NCBI RefSeq assembly: GCF_018780075.1
Contig: NZ_JADMKB010000044.1
Span: 1 to 64,000 of the forward strand
Direction: 5' to 3'
Length of the DNA: 64,000 nucleotides
Source: Hydrogenophaga sp.
Lineage (GTDB): Bacteria > Pseudomonadota > Gammaproteobacteria > Burkholderiales > Burkholderiaceae_C
Positions 1 to 8,107 of the stretch are shown here, piece after piece. Each line of letters opens with the position of its first letter. Within the stretch, counting starts at the first letter, position 1. The translations under genes and the position numbers were made by a program. Below the pieces are notes generated by a model. That model saw only the letters and a program-made list of their open reading frames with translations, was not told where the DNA came from and did not search any database.

Positions 1-185
1 TCGCCCATCTCGCGGAAGATGGCCGGGTCGGTCTTCTCGTGGCGGAAGGCCTCGGTCACGCGGGGCAGCAGCTTTTCCTGGCAGTAGGCGCGGGCGGCGT
101 CCTGCACCTGGCGCTCGTCGTCGGTCAGCTGGGCGCTCAGGTGGAACGGGTCTTCCCAGTTGAAGGTGTTTTTGCTGGTGGCCAT
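1..185 (-). CDS. gcdH: Glutaryl-CoA dehydrogenase, N-terminal fragment (runs off window)
   Basis: This is the first 61 codons of a minus-strand gene whose remainder lies left of base 1. The start is ATG at 185-183. The visible protein starts [13 protein letters not shown] and contains [17 protein letters not shown], which closely resembles the N-terminus of glutaryl-CoA dehydrogenases (FAD acyl-CoA dehydrogenase family). These oxidise and decarboxylate glutaryl-CoA to crotonyl-CoA in lysine and tryptophan breakdown. It is divergent from a LysR regulator 108 bp away, the usual layout for an activator and its target. Only the N-terminal alpha-helical part is visible, so no catalytic residue can be checked. 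Confidence 0.85.
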   Translation of the reverse strand, partial: MATSKNTFNWEDPFHLSAQLTDDERQVQDAARAYCQEKLLPRVTEAFRHEKTDPAIFREMG

Positions 186-256
186 GGGGTGTCTCCGGGG
201 CGGGTTGGAAGAGGGGATGGTGCGCGATTGTCGGCGGCCCATGAATAGCTGTCTAA

Positions 257-279
257 TATTGATTGCCGATTGATCAATA
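257..279. promoter_or_regulatory. Inverted repeat TATTGAT-N9-ATCAATA, likely LysR operator
   Basis: A perfect 7-bp inverted repeat with a 9-bp spacer lies in the gcdH-LysR divergent gap. The right arm is part of a second palindrome, ATTGATCAAT (269-278). LysR-type regulators usually bind an interrupted dyad of the T-N11-A kind between the regulator and its target gene, and this dyad fits in position and form. It ends 14 bp before the chosen regulator start. Binding is inferred. Confidence 0.55.
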
Positions 280-293
280 CAAACCCTGTATTC

Positions 294-1178
294 ATGGAAT
301 TCCGTCACCTGCGCTGTTTCACCGTGCTCGCCGAGGAGCTGCACTTTGGCCGCGCCGCCCAGCGGCTGGCCATGACGCAGCCGCCGCTCTCGCTCAACAT
401 CCAGCAGCTCGAAGCCTCGGTGGGCGCGCGCCTGTTTGAACGCAACAGCCGCGGCGTGGCGCTCACGGCCGCCGGGCTGACCTTTCTGCCGCGCGCGCAG
501 GCGCTCTTGGAACAGGCGGCCACGGCCGCCCGCGAGGCGCGCGACGTGGGGCAGGGCCTGGCGGGGCAGCTGCAGATCGGCTTTGCCGGCACGGTGCTCT
601 ACCGCGGCCTGCCGCAGGTGCTGCGCGACTTCGCCGCGGCGCACCCCAAGCTGCGGCTGGCGCTGCGCGAACTCAGCAGCAGCGAACAGCTGGTGGAGCT
701 GGTGCACGACCGGCTGGACCTGGGCTTCGTGCACACCACGCGCGTGCCAGCGGGCTTCTCTCAGATTCTCGTGTCCAGCCAGCCGTTCATGGCCTGCCTG
801 CCTTCAAGCCATCCGCTGGCGGGCGAGGCGGTGTTGTCGCTGCAGCAGTTGAAGGGCGAGGCCTTCGCCATCGTGATGCGCGCCGTCTCGCCCGACTACC
901 ACGACCGCATCCTCGCCGCCTGTGCGGACGCGGGGTTTGAACCGGCGCTGGCGTTTGAACTGCGGCACTGGCTGAGCGTGGTCTCTGTCATCGCTCAGGG
1001 CCTGGGCGTGGGCCTGGTGCCGGCCGCGCTGCAGCAGGCGGGCCTGCCCGGCGTGGCCTTCGTGCCACTGGCCCAGCCGCTCGCGCCCTACGACACGCAC
1101 TGCCTCTGGCGCACCGGGCGCGATGAAGCGGCGCTGGGGGCGTTCCTGGCGGCGGTGCGTGAGGTGGCTGCGCGCTGA
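294..1178 (+). CDS. LysR-family transcriptional regulator, probably of gcdH
   Basis: A 294-residue LysR regulator. The N-terminus [20 protein letters not shown] followed by [20 protein letters not shown] is the classic winged helix-turn-helix; residues from about 90 onward form the periplasmic-binding-protein-like effector domain. The ATG at 294 is preferred over an in-frame TTG at 270 because MEFRHL is the family's standard start and the TTG lies inside the operator-like palindrome. It is divergent from gcdH. In Pseudomonas a LysR regulator called GcdR controls glutarate use, so the same role is likely but unproven here. It is convergent with the AraC gene, with a GC-rich palindromic element between them. 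Confidence 0.85.
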   Translation: MEFRHLRCFTVLAEELHFGRAAQRLAMTQPPLSLNIQQLEASVGARLFERNSRGVALTAAGLTFLPRAQALLEQAATAAREARDVGQGLAGQLQIGFAGTVLYRGLPQVLRDFAAAHPKLRLALRELSSSEQLVELVHDRLDLGFVHTTRVPAGFSQILVSSQPFMACLPSSHPLAGEAVLSLQQLKGEAFAIVMRAVSPDYHDRILAACADAGFEPALAFELRHWLSVVSVIAQGLGVGLVPAALQQAGLPGVAFVPLAQPLAPYDTHCLWRTGRDEAALGAFLAAVREVAAR

Positions 1179-1212
1179 GAACCCACGGCTCCGGCGCGAA
1201 AGCCCTGGCCCA

Positions 1213-1271
1213 GGATGCGGCGGAACCGGCTCCGCCGGGCCGCACCGCATCGCCCCCTGGAGGGGGTCGCG
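1213..1271. repeat. Dispersed GC-rich palindromic element, copy A
   Basis: This intergenic element sits between two convergent genes. It contains GCGGCGGAACCGGC, then CCGGGCCGC, then CCCCCTGGAGGGGG. The same order and near-same sequence occurs at 19298-19356 (reverse orientation) and 21021-21079. It can fold into two GC-rich hairpins and lies just after a stop codon, so it may serve as a bidirectional terminator. There is no U-tract. Confidence 0.6.
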
Positions 1272-1295
1272 CACAGCGCGGCGGGGGTGCTCACT

Positions 1296-2228
1296 TCAAG
1301 CCGGCACAGGCTCCTGCCACCGGAAATCGGCCACGTCTTTCGACGGCGGGGCGCCGAACGAGCGCCGGTACTCTCGGCTGAACTGGGACGGGCTTTCGTA
1401 GCCCACGCGAAACGCCGCGGTGGACGCTTCCATGCCTTCGGAGAGCATGAGGCGGCGCGCTTCGGTCAGGCGCAGCTGCTTCTGGTACTGCAGCGGGCTC
1501 ATGGCCGTCAAGGTCTTGAAATGGTGGTGGAAGGTCGAAAGGCTCATGCCCGATTCGCGGGCGAGCGTCTCGACCCGCAGCGGCTCGGTGAAGCGGGCGT
1601 TCAGGCTGGCGATGGCGCGCGCGACCTGGTGGCTCTGGGTGTCCACCGTGGCGATCTGGCGCAGGCGCGCGCCGGCCTCGCCCGTGAGCAGGCGGTAGTG
1701 GATCTCGCGTTTGATCAGCGGCGCCAGCGCCGGGATGTGTTCGGGCTGGTCCAGCAGGGCGAGCAGGCGGTCGAAGGCTTCGAGCAGGGGCGCGGTGAGG
1801 GCGCCGGTGGTCATGGCGCGGCTGTCGCGGGCCACGGCGCCTGCGGGCGCCGCGGGCGACTCCAGCATCAGCGAGGCGATCTCGCGCCAGTCCAGGCGCA
1901 GGGCCACCCCGAGGTACGGCCGCTCGGCGCTGGCTTCGATCACCGCCGACCTCACCGGGATGTCCATCGAGGTGATCAGGTAACGGTCTTCGCCGTAACA
2001 CAGGGTCTCGTCGCCCAGCTTGAGGCGTTTGCTGCCTTGCACGATCACGGCCACGCAGGGCTCGTAGATGCTGCAGGTGTTCAGGTAGGGCTGCTCGATG
2101 CGCATCAGCATCAGCCCCGGAATCTCCGGCGTCTGCTGCGGCGGGCCGTCGATCACCCGCTCCATCAAACGCCGGATGATGGAGGCGCGCGCGGCGGTGG
2201 CGGGTGGGTGAGAGGAAGGATCGGGCAT
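1296..2228 (-). CDS. AraC-family transcriptional regulator
   Basis: A 310-residue AraC regulator. The N-terminal half (cupin-like AraC_N type) has CSIYEPCVAVIVQGSKRLKLG, a sensor-domain signature. The C-terminal ~100 residues carry two helix-turn-helix units, including LARESGMSLSTFHHHFKTLT and the family signature around AFRVGYESPSQFSREYRRSFG. The start MPDPSS at 2228 is chosen; an upstream in-frame start at 2312 would add a low-complexity leader with no family match. It is divergent from the molybdenum hydroxylase operon and is the likely regulator of that operon, a common pairing. Confidence 0.85.
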   Translation of the reverse strand: MPDPSSHPPATAARASIIRRLMERVIDGPPQQTPEIPGLMLMRIEQPYLNTCSIYEPCVAVIVQGSKRLKLGDETLCYGEDRYLITSMDIPVRSAVIEASAERPYLGVALRLDWREIASLMLESPAAPAGAVARDSRAMTTGALTAPLLEAFDRLLALLDQPEHIPALAPLIKREIHYRLLTGEAGARLRQIATVDTQSHQVARAIASLNARFTEPLRVETLARESGMSLSTFHHHFKTLTAMSPLQYQKQLRLTEARRLMLSEGMEASTAAFRVGYESPSQFSREYRRSFGAPPSKDVADFRWQEPVPA

Positions 2229-2426
2229 GGTGGGGTGCTGGTGTCTGGGCTGCGGGCCATGGTATCGGCCCTTGCCCGTTTGTGCAGCGCGCTCGCAGGA
2301 TTGGGCAAGCATGGCGCAGGTTCAGGCTAACGCCGGGCGGGTGCCCTGGCCGACACTGGCGCCCATCCCGGGGCTCTGGCCGCGGGAACCCCCGCATTCC
2401 CGCCACCCCGTTTCCAGGAACCCCCC

Positions 2427-2900
2427 ATGACCACCTTGCAAGTCAACGGCCGCGCACAGCAGCTGGACGTCGATCCCTCCACGCCCGTGCTCTGGGCGCT
2501 GCGCGATTCGCTGGGCCTGACCGGCACCAAGTTCGGCTGCGGCGCGGCCCTGTGCGGCGCCTGCACCGTGCACCTCGATGGCCAGGCGATCCGCTCCTGC
2601 GTCACGCCGATCTCGGCCGCCGAAGGCAAGAAGATCACGACGGTGGAAGCCATCACCGGCGGCACCGACCGCGTCGGCAAGGCGGTGCACGCGGCCTGGG
2701 TGAAGCACGACGTGGCCCAGTGCGGCTACTGCCAGAGCGGCCAGATCATGAGCGCCACCGCGTTCCTGAAATCGCTGCCGCGCGGCAAGCAACCCAGTGC
2801 CGACGACATCGACGGTGCCATGGCCGGCAACGTCTGCCGCTGTGGCACCTACGCCCGCATCCGCGCCGCCGTGGCCGACGCCGCCCGCACCCTGGCCTGA
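2427..2900 (+). CDS. Molybdenum hydroxylase 2Fe-2S subunit (isoquinoline 1-oxidoreductase alpha type)
   Basis: A 157-residue electron-transfer subunit of a molybdopterin hydroxylase. The plant-ferredoxin-type cluster is held by C38, C43, C46 and C58; the second 2Fe-2S cluster is held by C99-x2-C102 and C137-x-C139 (NVCRCGTY). Length and motif spacing fit the IorA/CoxS family. It passes electrons from the Moco subunit encoded 11 bp downstream to an external acceptor. The neighbouring XdhC completes a typical maturation operon. The substrate cannot be read from sequence: relatives act on N-heterocycles or aldehydes. Confidence 0.88.
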   Translation: MTTLQVNGRAQQLDVDPSTPVLWALRDSLGLTGTKFGCGAALCGACTVHLDGQAIRSCVTPISAAEGKKITTVEAITGGTDRVGKAVHAAWVKHDVAQCGYCQSGQIMSATAFLKSLPRGKQPSADDIDGAMAGNVCRCGTYARIRAAVADAARTLA

Positions 2901-2911
2901 AGGAGCACACC

Positions 2912-5164
2912 ATGTTCAACGCCTCCACACACGAACTTCCGCGCGCCCTGCAACTGATGCTGGCGCGCGACCAGGACCCGGCGCCCGTGGCCGAACTGCC
3001 GCGCCGCGCCTTCCTCAAGCTCGGCGCCGCCAGCGGCTTTGCGCTGGGCGTGTTTCCGCTGCTGTCGCAGGCGCAGGGCGCTGCCGCCGCGCCCGTCGCG
3101 CTCAAGCCCACGCAGATGCCTGGCGCCTTCGTCGCCATCGCGGCCGATGGCACCGTGACCGTGACCGTCAACCGCCTCGAATTCGGCCAGGGCGTGCAGA
3201 CCGCGCTGCCCATGATCCTGGCCGAGGAGCTGGACGCCGACTGGTCCAAGGTGCGCGGCCAGCTGGGCACCAACGACATGGCTTACGCCGACCCGCTGTT
3301 CGGCATGCACATCACCGGCGGTTCCAACTCCATCAAGAACAGCTTCGCGCAGTACCGCGAGCTGGGCGCCCGCGCCCGGGCCATGCTGGTGCAGGCCGCG
3401 GCCACGCGCTGGGGGGTGGACGCCGCCGGCCTGCGCACCGAGAACGGCGTGGTCATCGGCGCCGGTGGCCGGCGCGCCACTTACGGCGAACTGGCCGAGG
3501 CCGCGATGGCCCTGCCCGTGCCCGCCAGCGTCACGCTCAAGGACCCGAAGCAGTTCCGCCTGATCGGCAAGCCCACCACGCGGCTGGACGCCGCCGCCAA
3601 GAGCAGCGGCCGGCAGGACTTTGGCATCGACGTGCGCCGCCCCGGGCAGCTCACGGCTGTCATCGCGCGGCCGCCGGTGTTCGGTGCGAAGCTGAAGTCG
3701 GTGGACGACGCCGCGGCGCGCGCCGTCAAGGGTGTGAAGGCGGTGCTGCGCGTGCCGCTGGACCGTGGCGCCGAAGGCGTGGCGGTGATCGCCGACGGCT
3801 ACTGGCCCGCCAAGACCGCGCGCGACGCGCTCAAACTGGAATGGGACACCGCCGCAGCCGAGAAGGTGGACAGCGCCCGCCAGCTGCTGCAGTACCGCGA
3901 GCTGGCCGGCCAGCCCGGTGCGAAACACTTCGACGCCGACATGGCGCCGCTGGAAGATCCGCAGAAGAGGGCCCCGAAAAAGATCGAAGCCGAGTTCGTC
4001 TTCCCCTACCTGGCGCACGCGCCCATGGAGCCGCTGAACTGCACGGTGGAACTGAGCGAACAGGGCGCCACGCTGTGGGTCGGCTCGCAGATGCCCGGCC
4101 TGGACGGCATGGCCGCCGCGCGCACGCTCGGCCTCAAGCCCGAGCAGGTGAAGGTGCTGGTGCAGTCCGCCGGCGGCGGGTTTGGCCGCCGTGCCATCCC
4201 CACCAGCGACTACGTGGTGGAGGCCTGCACCATCGCCAAGGCGGCCCAGGCCGCCGGCCTGCGCGCGCCGGTGCGCACGCTGTGGAGCCGCGAGGACGAC
4301 ATCAAGGGCGGCTACTACCGCCCCATGCACCTGCACCGCGCGCAGGTGGGGTTTGATGCACAAGGCAAGGTGCTGGCCTGGGACCACGTGATCGTCGGCC
4401 AGTCCATCCTCGCCGGTTCACCCTTCGAACCCATGATGGTCAAGAACGGCATCGACGCCACCGCGGTGGAAGGCATGCGCACGCCGTACCCGCTGCCCAT
4501 GCGGCTGACGGTGCACCACCCCAAGGTCAACGTGCCGGTGCTGTGGTGGCGCAGCGTGGGCAGCACGCACACCGCCTTCGTCATGGAAACGCTGATCGAC
4601 CAGATCACCCGCGAAACCAACCAGGACCCGGTGGCCTACCGCATGAAGCTCTTTGGCGCCGAGCACCCGCGTCACCGCGCGGCCCTGCAGCTGGCAGTCG
4701 ACAAGAGCGGCTACGGCAAAAAGAAGCTGCCCGCTGGCCGCGCCTGGGGCGTGGCGGTGCACGAGTCCTTCGAGTCGGTGGTGGCCTACGTGGTTGAAGC
4801 CTCCGTCAAGGACGGCCAGCCCGTGCTGCACCAGGTCACGGCCGGTGTGCACTGCAACCTGGCGGTCAACCCGCGCACGGTGGAGGCGCAGGTGCAGGGC
4901 GCCGCGCTGATGGGCCTGGGCATGTGCCTGCCGGGCGCGGCCATCACCTTCAAGGACGGCGTGGTCGAGCAGCAGAACTTTGGCGACTACACCGTGGCCC
5001 GCATGACCGACATGCCGGCCATCGGCGTGCACATCGTGCCCAGCGCCGAGCCGCCCACCGGCATGGGCGAACCCGGCCTGCCGGCGCTGGCCCCGGCGTT
5101 CGCCAACGCCATCAGCCGCCTGACGGGCAAGCCGCTGCGCGAGCTGCCGTTCAAGCTGGCCTGA
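2912..5164 (+). CDS. Molybdenum hydroxylase Moco-binding subunit (isoquinoline 1-oxidoreductase beta type)
   Basis: A 750-residue catalytic subunit that binds the molybdopterin cofactor. A twin-arginine signal is visible (R31-R32 in RRAFLKLG, then a hydrophobic run ending near AQGAAAAP), so the complex is probably exported folded to the periplasm together with the 2Fe-2S subunit. Family motifs include GGGFGRR and GEPGLPALAPAFANAI near the C-terminus, matching the IorB/aldehyde oxidase type. The ATG at 2912 follows AAGGAG at 2900-2905, which settles the start; the frame is open far upstream but that part overlaps iorA-like in another frame. The substrate is unknown. Confidence 0.85.
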   Translation: MFNASTHELPRALQLMLARDQDPAPVAELPRRAFLKLGAASGFALGVFPLLSQAQGAAAAPVALKPTQMPGAFVAIAADGTVTVTVNRLEFGQGVQTALPMILAEELDADWSKVRGQLGTNDMAYADPLFGMHITGGSNSIKNSFAQYRELGARARAMLVQAAATRWGVDAAGLRTENGVVIGAGGRRATYGELAEAAMALPVPASVTLKDPKQFRLIGKPTTRLDAAAKSSGRQDFGIDVRRPGQLTAVIARPPVFGAKLKSVDDAAARAVKGVKAVLRVPLDRGAEGVAVIADGYWPAKTARDALKLEWDTAAAEKVDSARQLLQYRELAGQPGAKHFDADMAPLEDPQKRAPKKIEAEFVFPYLAHAPMEPLNCTVELSEQGATLWVGSQMPGLDGMAAARTLGLKPEQVKVLVQSAGGGFGRRAIPTSDYVVEACTIAKAAQAAGLRAPVRTLWSREDDIKGGYYRPMHLHRAQVGFDAQGKVLAWDHVIVGQSILAGSPFEPMMVKNGIDATAVEGMRTPYPLPMRLTVHHPKVNVPVLWWRSVGSTHTAFVMETLIDQITRETNQDPVAYRMKLFGAEHPRHRAALQLAVDKSGYGKKKLPAGRAWGVAVHESFESVVAYVVEASVKDGQPVLHQVTAGVHCNLAVNPRTVEAQVQGAALMGLGMCLPGAAITFKDGVVEQQNFGDYTVARMTDMPAIGVHIVPSAEPPTGMGEPGLPALAPAFANAISRLTGKPLRELPFKLA

Positions 5165-5175
5165 GGAGCCCCGCC

Positions 5176-6225
5176 ATGGAAGACCTGGACACCCAAGTCC
5201 TGCGCGGTGCGCAGGCCTGGCACGCGGCGGGCCTGTCGGTGCTGCTGGTGACGGTGATGCGCACCTGGGGCTCGTCGCCGCGGCCGCCGGGCTCGCTCAT
5301 GGCCATCAACGGCCGGGGCGAGACGGTGGGCTCGGTCTCGGGCGGTTGCATCGAGGACGACCTCATCCGCCGCGTGCGCGACGAAGGCCTGGACACGGTC
5401 TGCGCCCAGGGCCGGCCCGCCACGCTGCGCTACGGCATCTCGGCCGACCAGGCGCACCGCTTCGGCCTGCCCTGCGGCGGCACGGTGGAGCTGGTGCTGG
5501 AGCCGGTGGCCGACCACACGCGCCTGCCCGAACTGCTGCAGGCCAACCTGGAACGCCGCAGCACACAGCGCCGGCTGGACCTGCGCAGCGGCGCGGTGGA
5601 GCTGCAGCCGGGCCGGCGCGACGGCGTGCCGGAGCTGAGCGATGACGCGCTGGTGACCCACTTCGGGCCGCGCCACCGGCTGATCCTCATCGGCGCGGGC
5701 GACCTTTCGCGCTTCCTGAGCCAGATGGCGCTGAGCCTGAACTTCGAGGTCTTCGTCTGCGATCCGCGCGAAGAGCAGCGCGCCAGCTGGTCGCTGGACG
5801 GCGTGACCCTCAGCCACGAGATGCCGGACGACCTGGTGCTGCGCCTGCGGCCCGACGCGCGCACGGCGGTGGTGGCGCTCACGCACGACCCCAAGCTCGA
5901 CGACCTGGCGCTGATCGACGCGCTGCAGTCCGAGGCCTTCTATGTCGGCGCCATCGGCTCGCGCCGCCACACCGCGCTGCGGCGCGACCGCCTGCGCGAA
6001 CACTTCGGCCTGGGCGAGGCCGCGCTGGACGCACTGCACGGGCCGGCCGGCCTGTACATCGGCAGCAAGACGCCGGCCGAGATCGCGCTGTCCATCATGG
6101 CCGAGGTGGTGGCGGCGAAGAACGGCCTTCAGCGGGCCGCGCTGGTGCCGGTGGCGGAGGGCAAGGCGGCGCAGCCGGGCGGCGGCGCATCGCCGGTGGA
6201 GCTGCCCGCGAGTTGCGCGGTGTGA
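5176..6225 (+). CDS. XdhC/CoxI-family molybdenum cofactor maturation protein
   Basis: A 349-residue XdhC-family protein. The N-terminal domain has TWGSSPRPPGSLMAI and VSGGCIEDDL, the XdhC_CoxI signature with its conserved Cys. The C-terminal Rossmann domain has LILIGAGDLSRFL and VGAIGSRRH. XdhC proteins bind Moco, promote its sulfuration and insert it into the partner hydroxylase, here the gene ending 11 bp upstream. GAGG upstream of the ATG supports the start. Proline- and glycine-rich residues at the extreme C-terminus look like a poorly conserved tail. Confidence 0.88.
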   Translation: MEDLDTQVLRGAQAWHAAGLSVLLVTVMRTWGSSPRPPGSLMAINGRGETVGSVSGGCIEDDLIRRVRDEGLDTVCAQGRPATLRYGISADQAHRFGLPCGGTVELVLEPVADHTRLPELLQANLERRSTQRRLDLRSGAVELQPGRRDGVPELSDDALVTHFGPRHRLILIGAGDLSRFLSQMALSLNFEVFVCDPREEQRASWSLDGVTLSHEMPDDLVLRLRPDARTAVVALTHDPKLDDLALIDALQSEAFYVGAIGSRRHTALRRDRLREHFGLGEAALDALHGPAGLYIGSKTPAEIALSIMAEVVAAKNGLQRAALVPVAEGKAAQPGGGASPVELPASCAV

Positions 6226-6327
6226 AGCAGGTGTGAGGGGGCGGGCGGCGGGTCGCGCCGCCGAAACCGACCCCGCCCGGCGTGGGTGCTTGCCATGGCC
6301 TGCATACTGCGGGCCAAGGAGTCCACC

Positions 6328-6861
6328 ATGAACCCATCAACCATCGTGCTCGGGGGCGGCTGCTTCTGGTGCACCGAGAGCGTGTACAAGGAAGTGCGCG
6401 GCGTGACGGACGTCGAGTCCGGCTACAGCAACGGCCAGGCGCCCCAGCCCAGCTACGAAGACGTGTGCACCGGCGAGACCGGCTGCAACGAGGTGGTGAA
6501 GCTGACCTACGACCCGGCGGTCATCAGCACCCGCGAGATCCTCGAAATCTTCTTCGTGGTCCACGACCCGACCACGCTGAACCGGCAGGGCAACGACAGC
6601 GGCACCCAGTACCGCAGCGGCATCTACGTCACCAACGAAGAACAGCAGCAGACCGCGCAGGCGCTGATTCACGAGTTGACGGCCGAGAACGCGTTCGGCC
6701 GGCCCATCGTGACCGAGCTGCTGCCGCTGGCGAACTACTGGCCCGCCGAGGACTACCACCAGGACTTCTTCGAGCGCAACCCGCACCAGGGCTACTGCAT
6801 GGCCGTGGCCGCACCCAAGGTGGCGAAGTTCAGGAAGACGTTCGCGCGCCTGGCGAAGTAG
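6328..6861 (+). CDS. msrA: Peptide-methionine (S)-S-oxide reductase MsrA
   Basis: A 177-residue MsrA that reduces the S-epimer of methionine sulfoxide in proteins. The catalytic GCFWC motif is at residues 11-15, with C12 as the nucleophile; further family signatures are GYSNG, HDPTTLNRQGND and YRSGIY. The HQGYC near the C-terminus could supply a recycling Cys. The ATG at 6328 follows AAGGAG (6316-6321), which rules out the in-frame start at 6286. It stands alone, convergent with the exporter gene downstream. Confidence 0.93.
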   Translation: MNPSTIVLGGGCFWCTESVYKEVRGVTDVESGYSNGQAPQPSYEDVCTGETGCNEVVKLTYDPAVISTREILEIFFVVHDPTTLNRQGNDSGTQYRSGIYVTNEEQQQTAQALIHELTAENAFGRPIVTELLPLANYWPAEDYHQDFFERNPHQGYCMAVAAPKVAKFRKTFARLAK

Positions 6862-6950
6862 GGCCCCCACGCTCCGCCGCTGCGCGGGTCGCTGCCCCCC
6901 AAGGGGGCTGATCCGCCTTGGGGCGGCCCGGCGGCGGATCGTGTGGGTGC
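6862..6950. repeat. GC-rich palindromic intergenic element, divergent copy B
   Basis: The gap between the convergent msrA and the exporter gene holds CCCCCCAAGGGGG and CCTTGGGGCGGCCCGG. It shares the C-run/G-run palindrome and the GGCCCGGC motif with copies A, C and D but not their full 59-bp order, so it is a related subtype. A role as a bidirectional terminator is possible. Confidence 0.45.
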
Positions 6951-7829
6951 TCAGGTGCTCAGGCGGGCTCGCAACCTCGGCCAGAGGACGATCACGGCCA
7001 GGCCACCGAGCACCAGCGCCGCCGCGCCCAGCTTCCAGCCCGGCAGGCTTTCGCCCAGCGACAGCGCCGACGCCCCCATGCCGAAGACCGGCACCAGCAG
7101 CGCCAGCGGTGCCACGGTGGCGGCCGGGTGGCGGGCGAGCAGCCAGTTCCACACGCCGTAGCCAAAGAGGGTGTTGCCCAGCGCCTGCCAGAGCACGCTG
7201 GCCCAGACCAGCGGCGTGGCATGGACGACCGCGCTCTGCATCAGCGCAGGGCCCTCGACCAGCCATGAAATCGCCAGCAGCGGCGGCACCGCGAACACGC
7301 TGCTCCAGACCATGAAGTGCAGCATGTTCACCGGCCCGAGCGACTTCACCACCAGGTTGGCGCCGGCCCAGAAGAAGGCGGCCGACATCACCAGGCCCAG
7401 CCCCAGCCAGGTGACCACGGCGGCATCGAGGTGCAAGGCGATCACGCCCAGTCCGGCCAGGGCCAGCACCAGACCCACCACCTGAAAGCCGCGCACGCGC
7501 TCGCCCATGAGCGCGAGCGACAGGCCGATGGTGAAAAACACCTGGATCTGCACCACCAGCGACGCCAGCCCGGGCGAGATGTGGCCCTGCATGGCCAGGA
7601 ACAGCAGGCCGAACTGGCCCACCCCCAGCAGCACCCCGAACGCGGCCATCTTGCGCCACGGCGCGGTGGGCCGCGGCACGAACAGCAGCCAGGGCAGGGC
7701 GGACAACGCGAACCGCAGCGTGGCAAAGAGAAAGGGCGGCAGGCCGTCCAGGCCCCAGCGGATGACCACGAAGTTGGTGCCCCAGACAAACACCACCGCG
7801 AGGGCGAGAAACAGGTGGGTGATCGGCAA
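6951..7829 (-). CDS. eamA: EamA/DMT-family transporter, O-acetylserine/cysteine exporter type
   Basis: A 292-residue inner-membrane protein with about ten transmembrane helices in two EamA repeats. Opening residues VVFVWGTNFVVIRWGLDGLPP and later GLASLVVQIQVFFTIGLS follow the Escherichia coli EamA (YdeD) pattern closely, more than generic DMT members. EamA exports O-acetylserine and cysteine. It is divergent from the giant DUF4347 gene across a 278-bp gap with no obvious functional link. The substrate assignment is by resemblance only. Confidence 0.75.
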   Translation of the reverse strand: MPITHLFLALAVVFVWGTNFVVIRWGLDGLPPFLFATLRFALSALPWLLFVPRPTAPWRKMAAFGVLLGVGQFGLLFLAMQGHISPGLASLVVQIQVFFTIGLSLALMGERVRGFQVVGLVLALAGLGVIALHLDAAVVTWLGLGLVMSAAFFWAGANLVVKSLGPVNMLHFMVWSSVFAVPPLLAISWLVEGPALMQSAVVHATPLVWASVLWQALGNTLFGYGVWNWLLARHPAATVAPLALLVPVFGMGASALSLGESLPGWKLGAAALVLGGLAVIVLWPRLRARLST

Positions 7830-8107
7830 TCGGGGCTCCGGTGGGACAGGGCGTTCAGTGTACCGAGCGGCTGCCGATGGACCCGTGTCACCCGTTTCGG
7901 GCGGGTGTCCCGCATGCCCGGTCAGTCAAGAGGTTTCATCCGGCGGCGGCAAGTTGTAACCAAAGCATTCACTCTTGTTTTTATTGGGTTTTTTCCCCTC
8001 GCAATCGTTCAAGACGGGGCGTGATCTGCCGAAGTGAGGTGTGTACCGGGGCTTTATCCAACGATCTGCAATGAGCAGTGTCGGGCACCGGCGCAGAGGA
8101 CCTGGGC
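7830..8107. promoter_or_regulatory. Divergent intergenic region upstream of the giant surface protein
   Basis: This 278-bp gap separates the divergent exporter and surface-protein genes. The part around 7950-8010 is locally A+T-rich (AAGTTGTAACCAAAGC, then a T-rich run with TTTTTATTGGGTTTTTT) in an otherwise GC-rich region, as expected for a promoter or regulator-binding site. AGAGGA at 8095-8100 is a plausible weak ribosome binding site for the ATG at 8108. I see no clear -35/-10 pair and no known riboswitch fold. Confidence 0.4.

Noticed and set aside
2204-2911. Upstream extension of the Moco subunit frame to 2204
   Set aside because: It overlaps the whole 2Fe-2S gene in another frame; the AAGGAG site and Tat signal fix the start at 2912.
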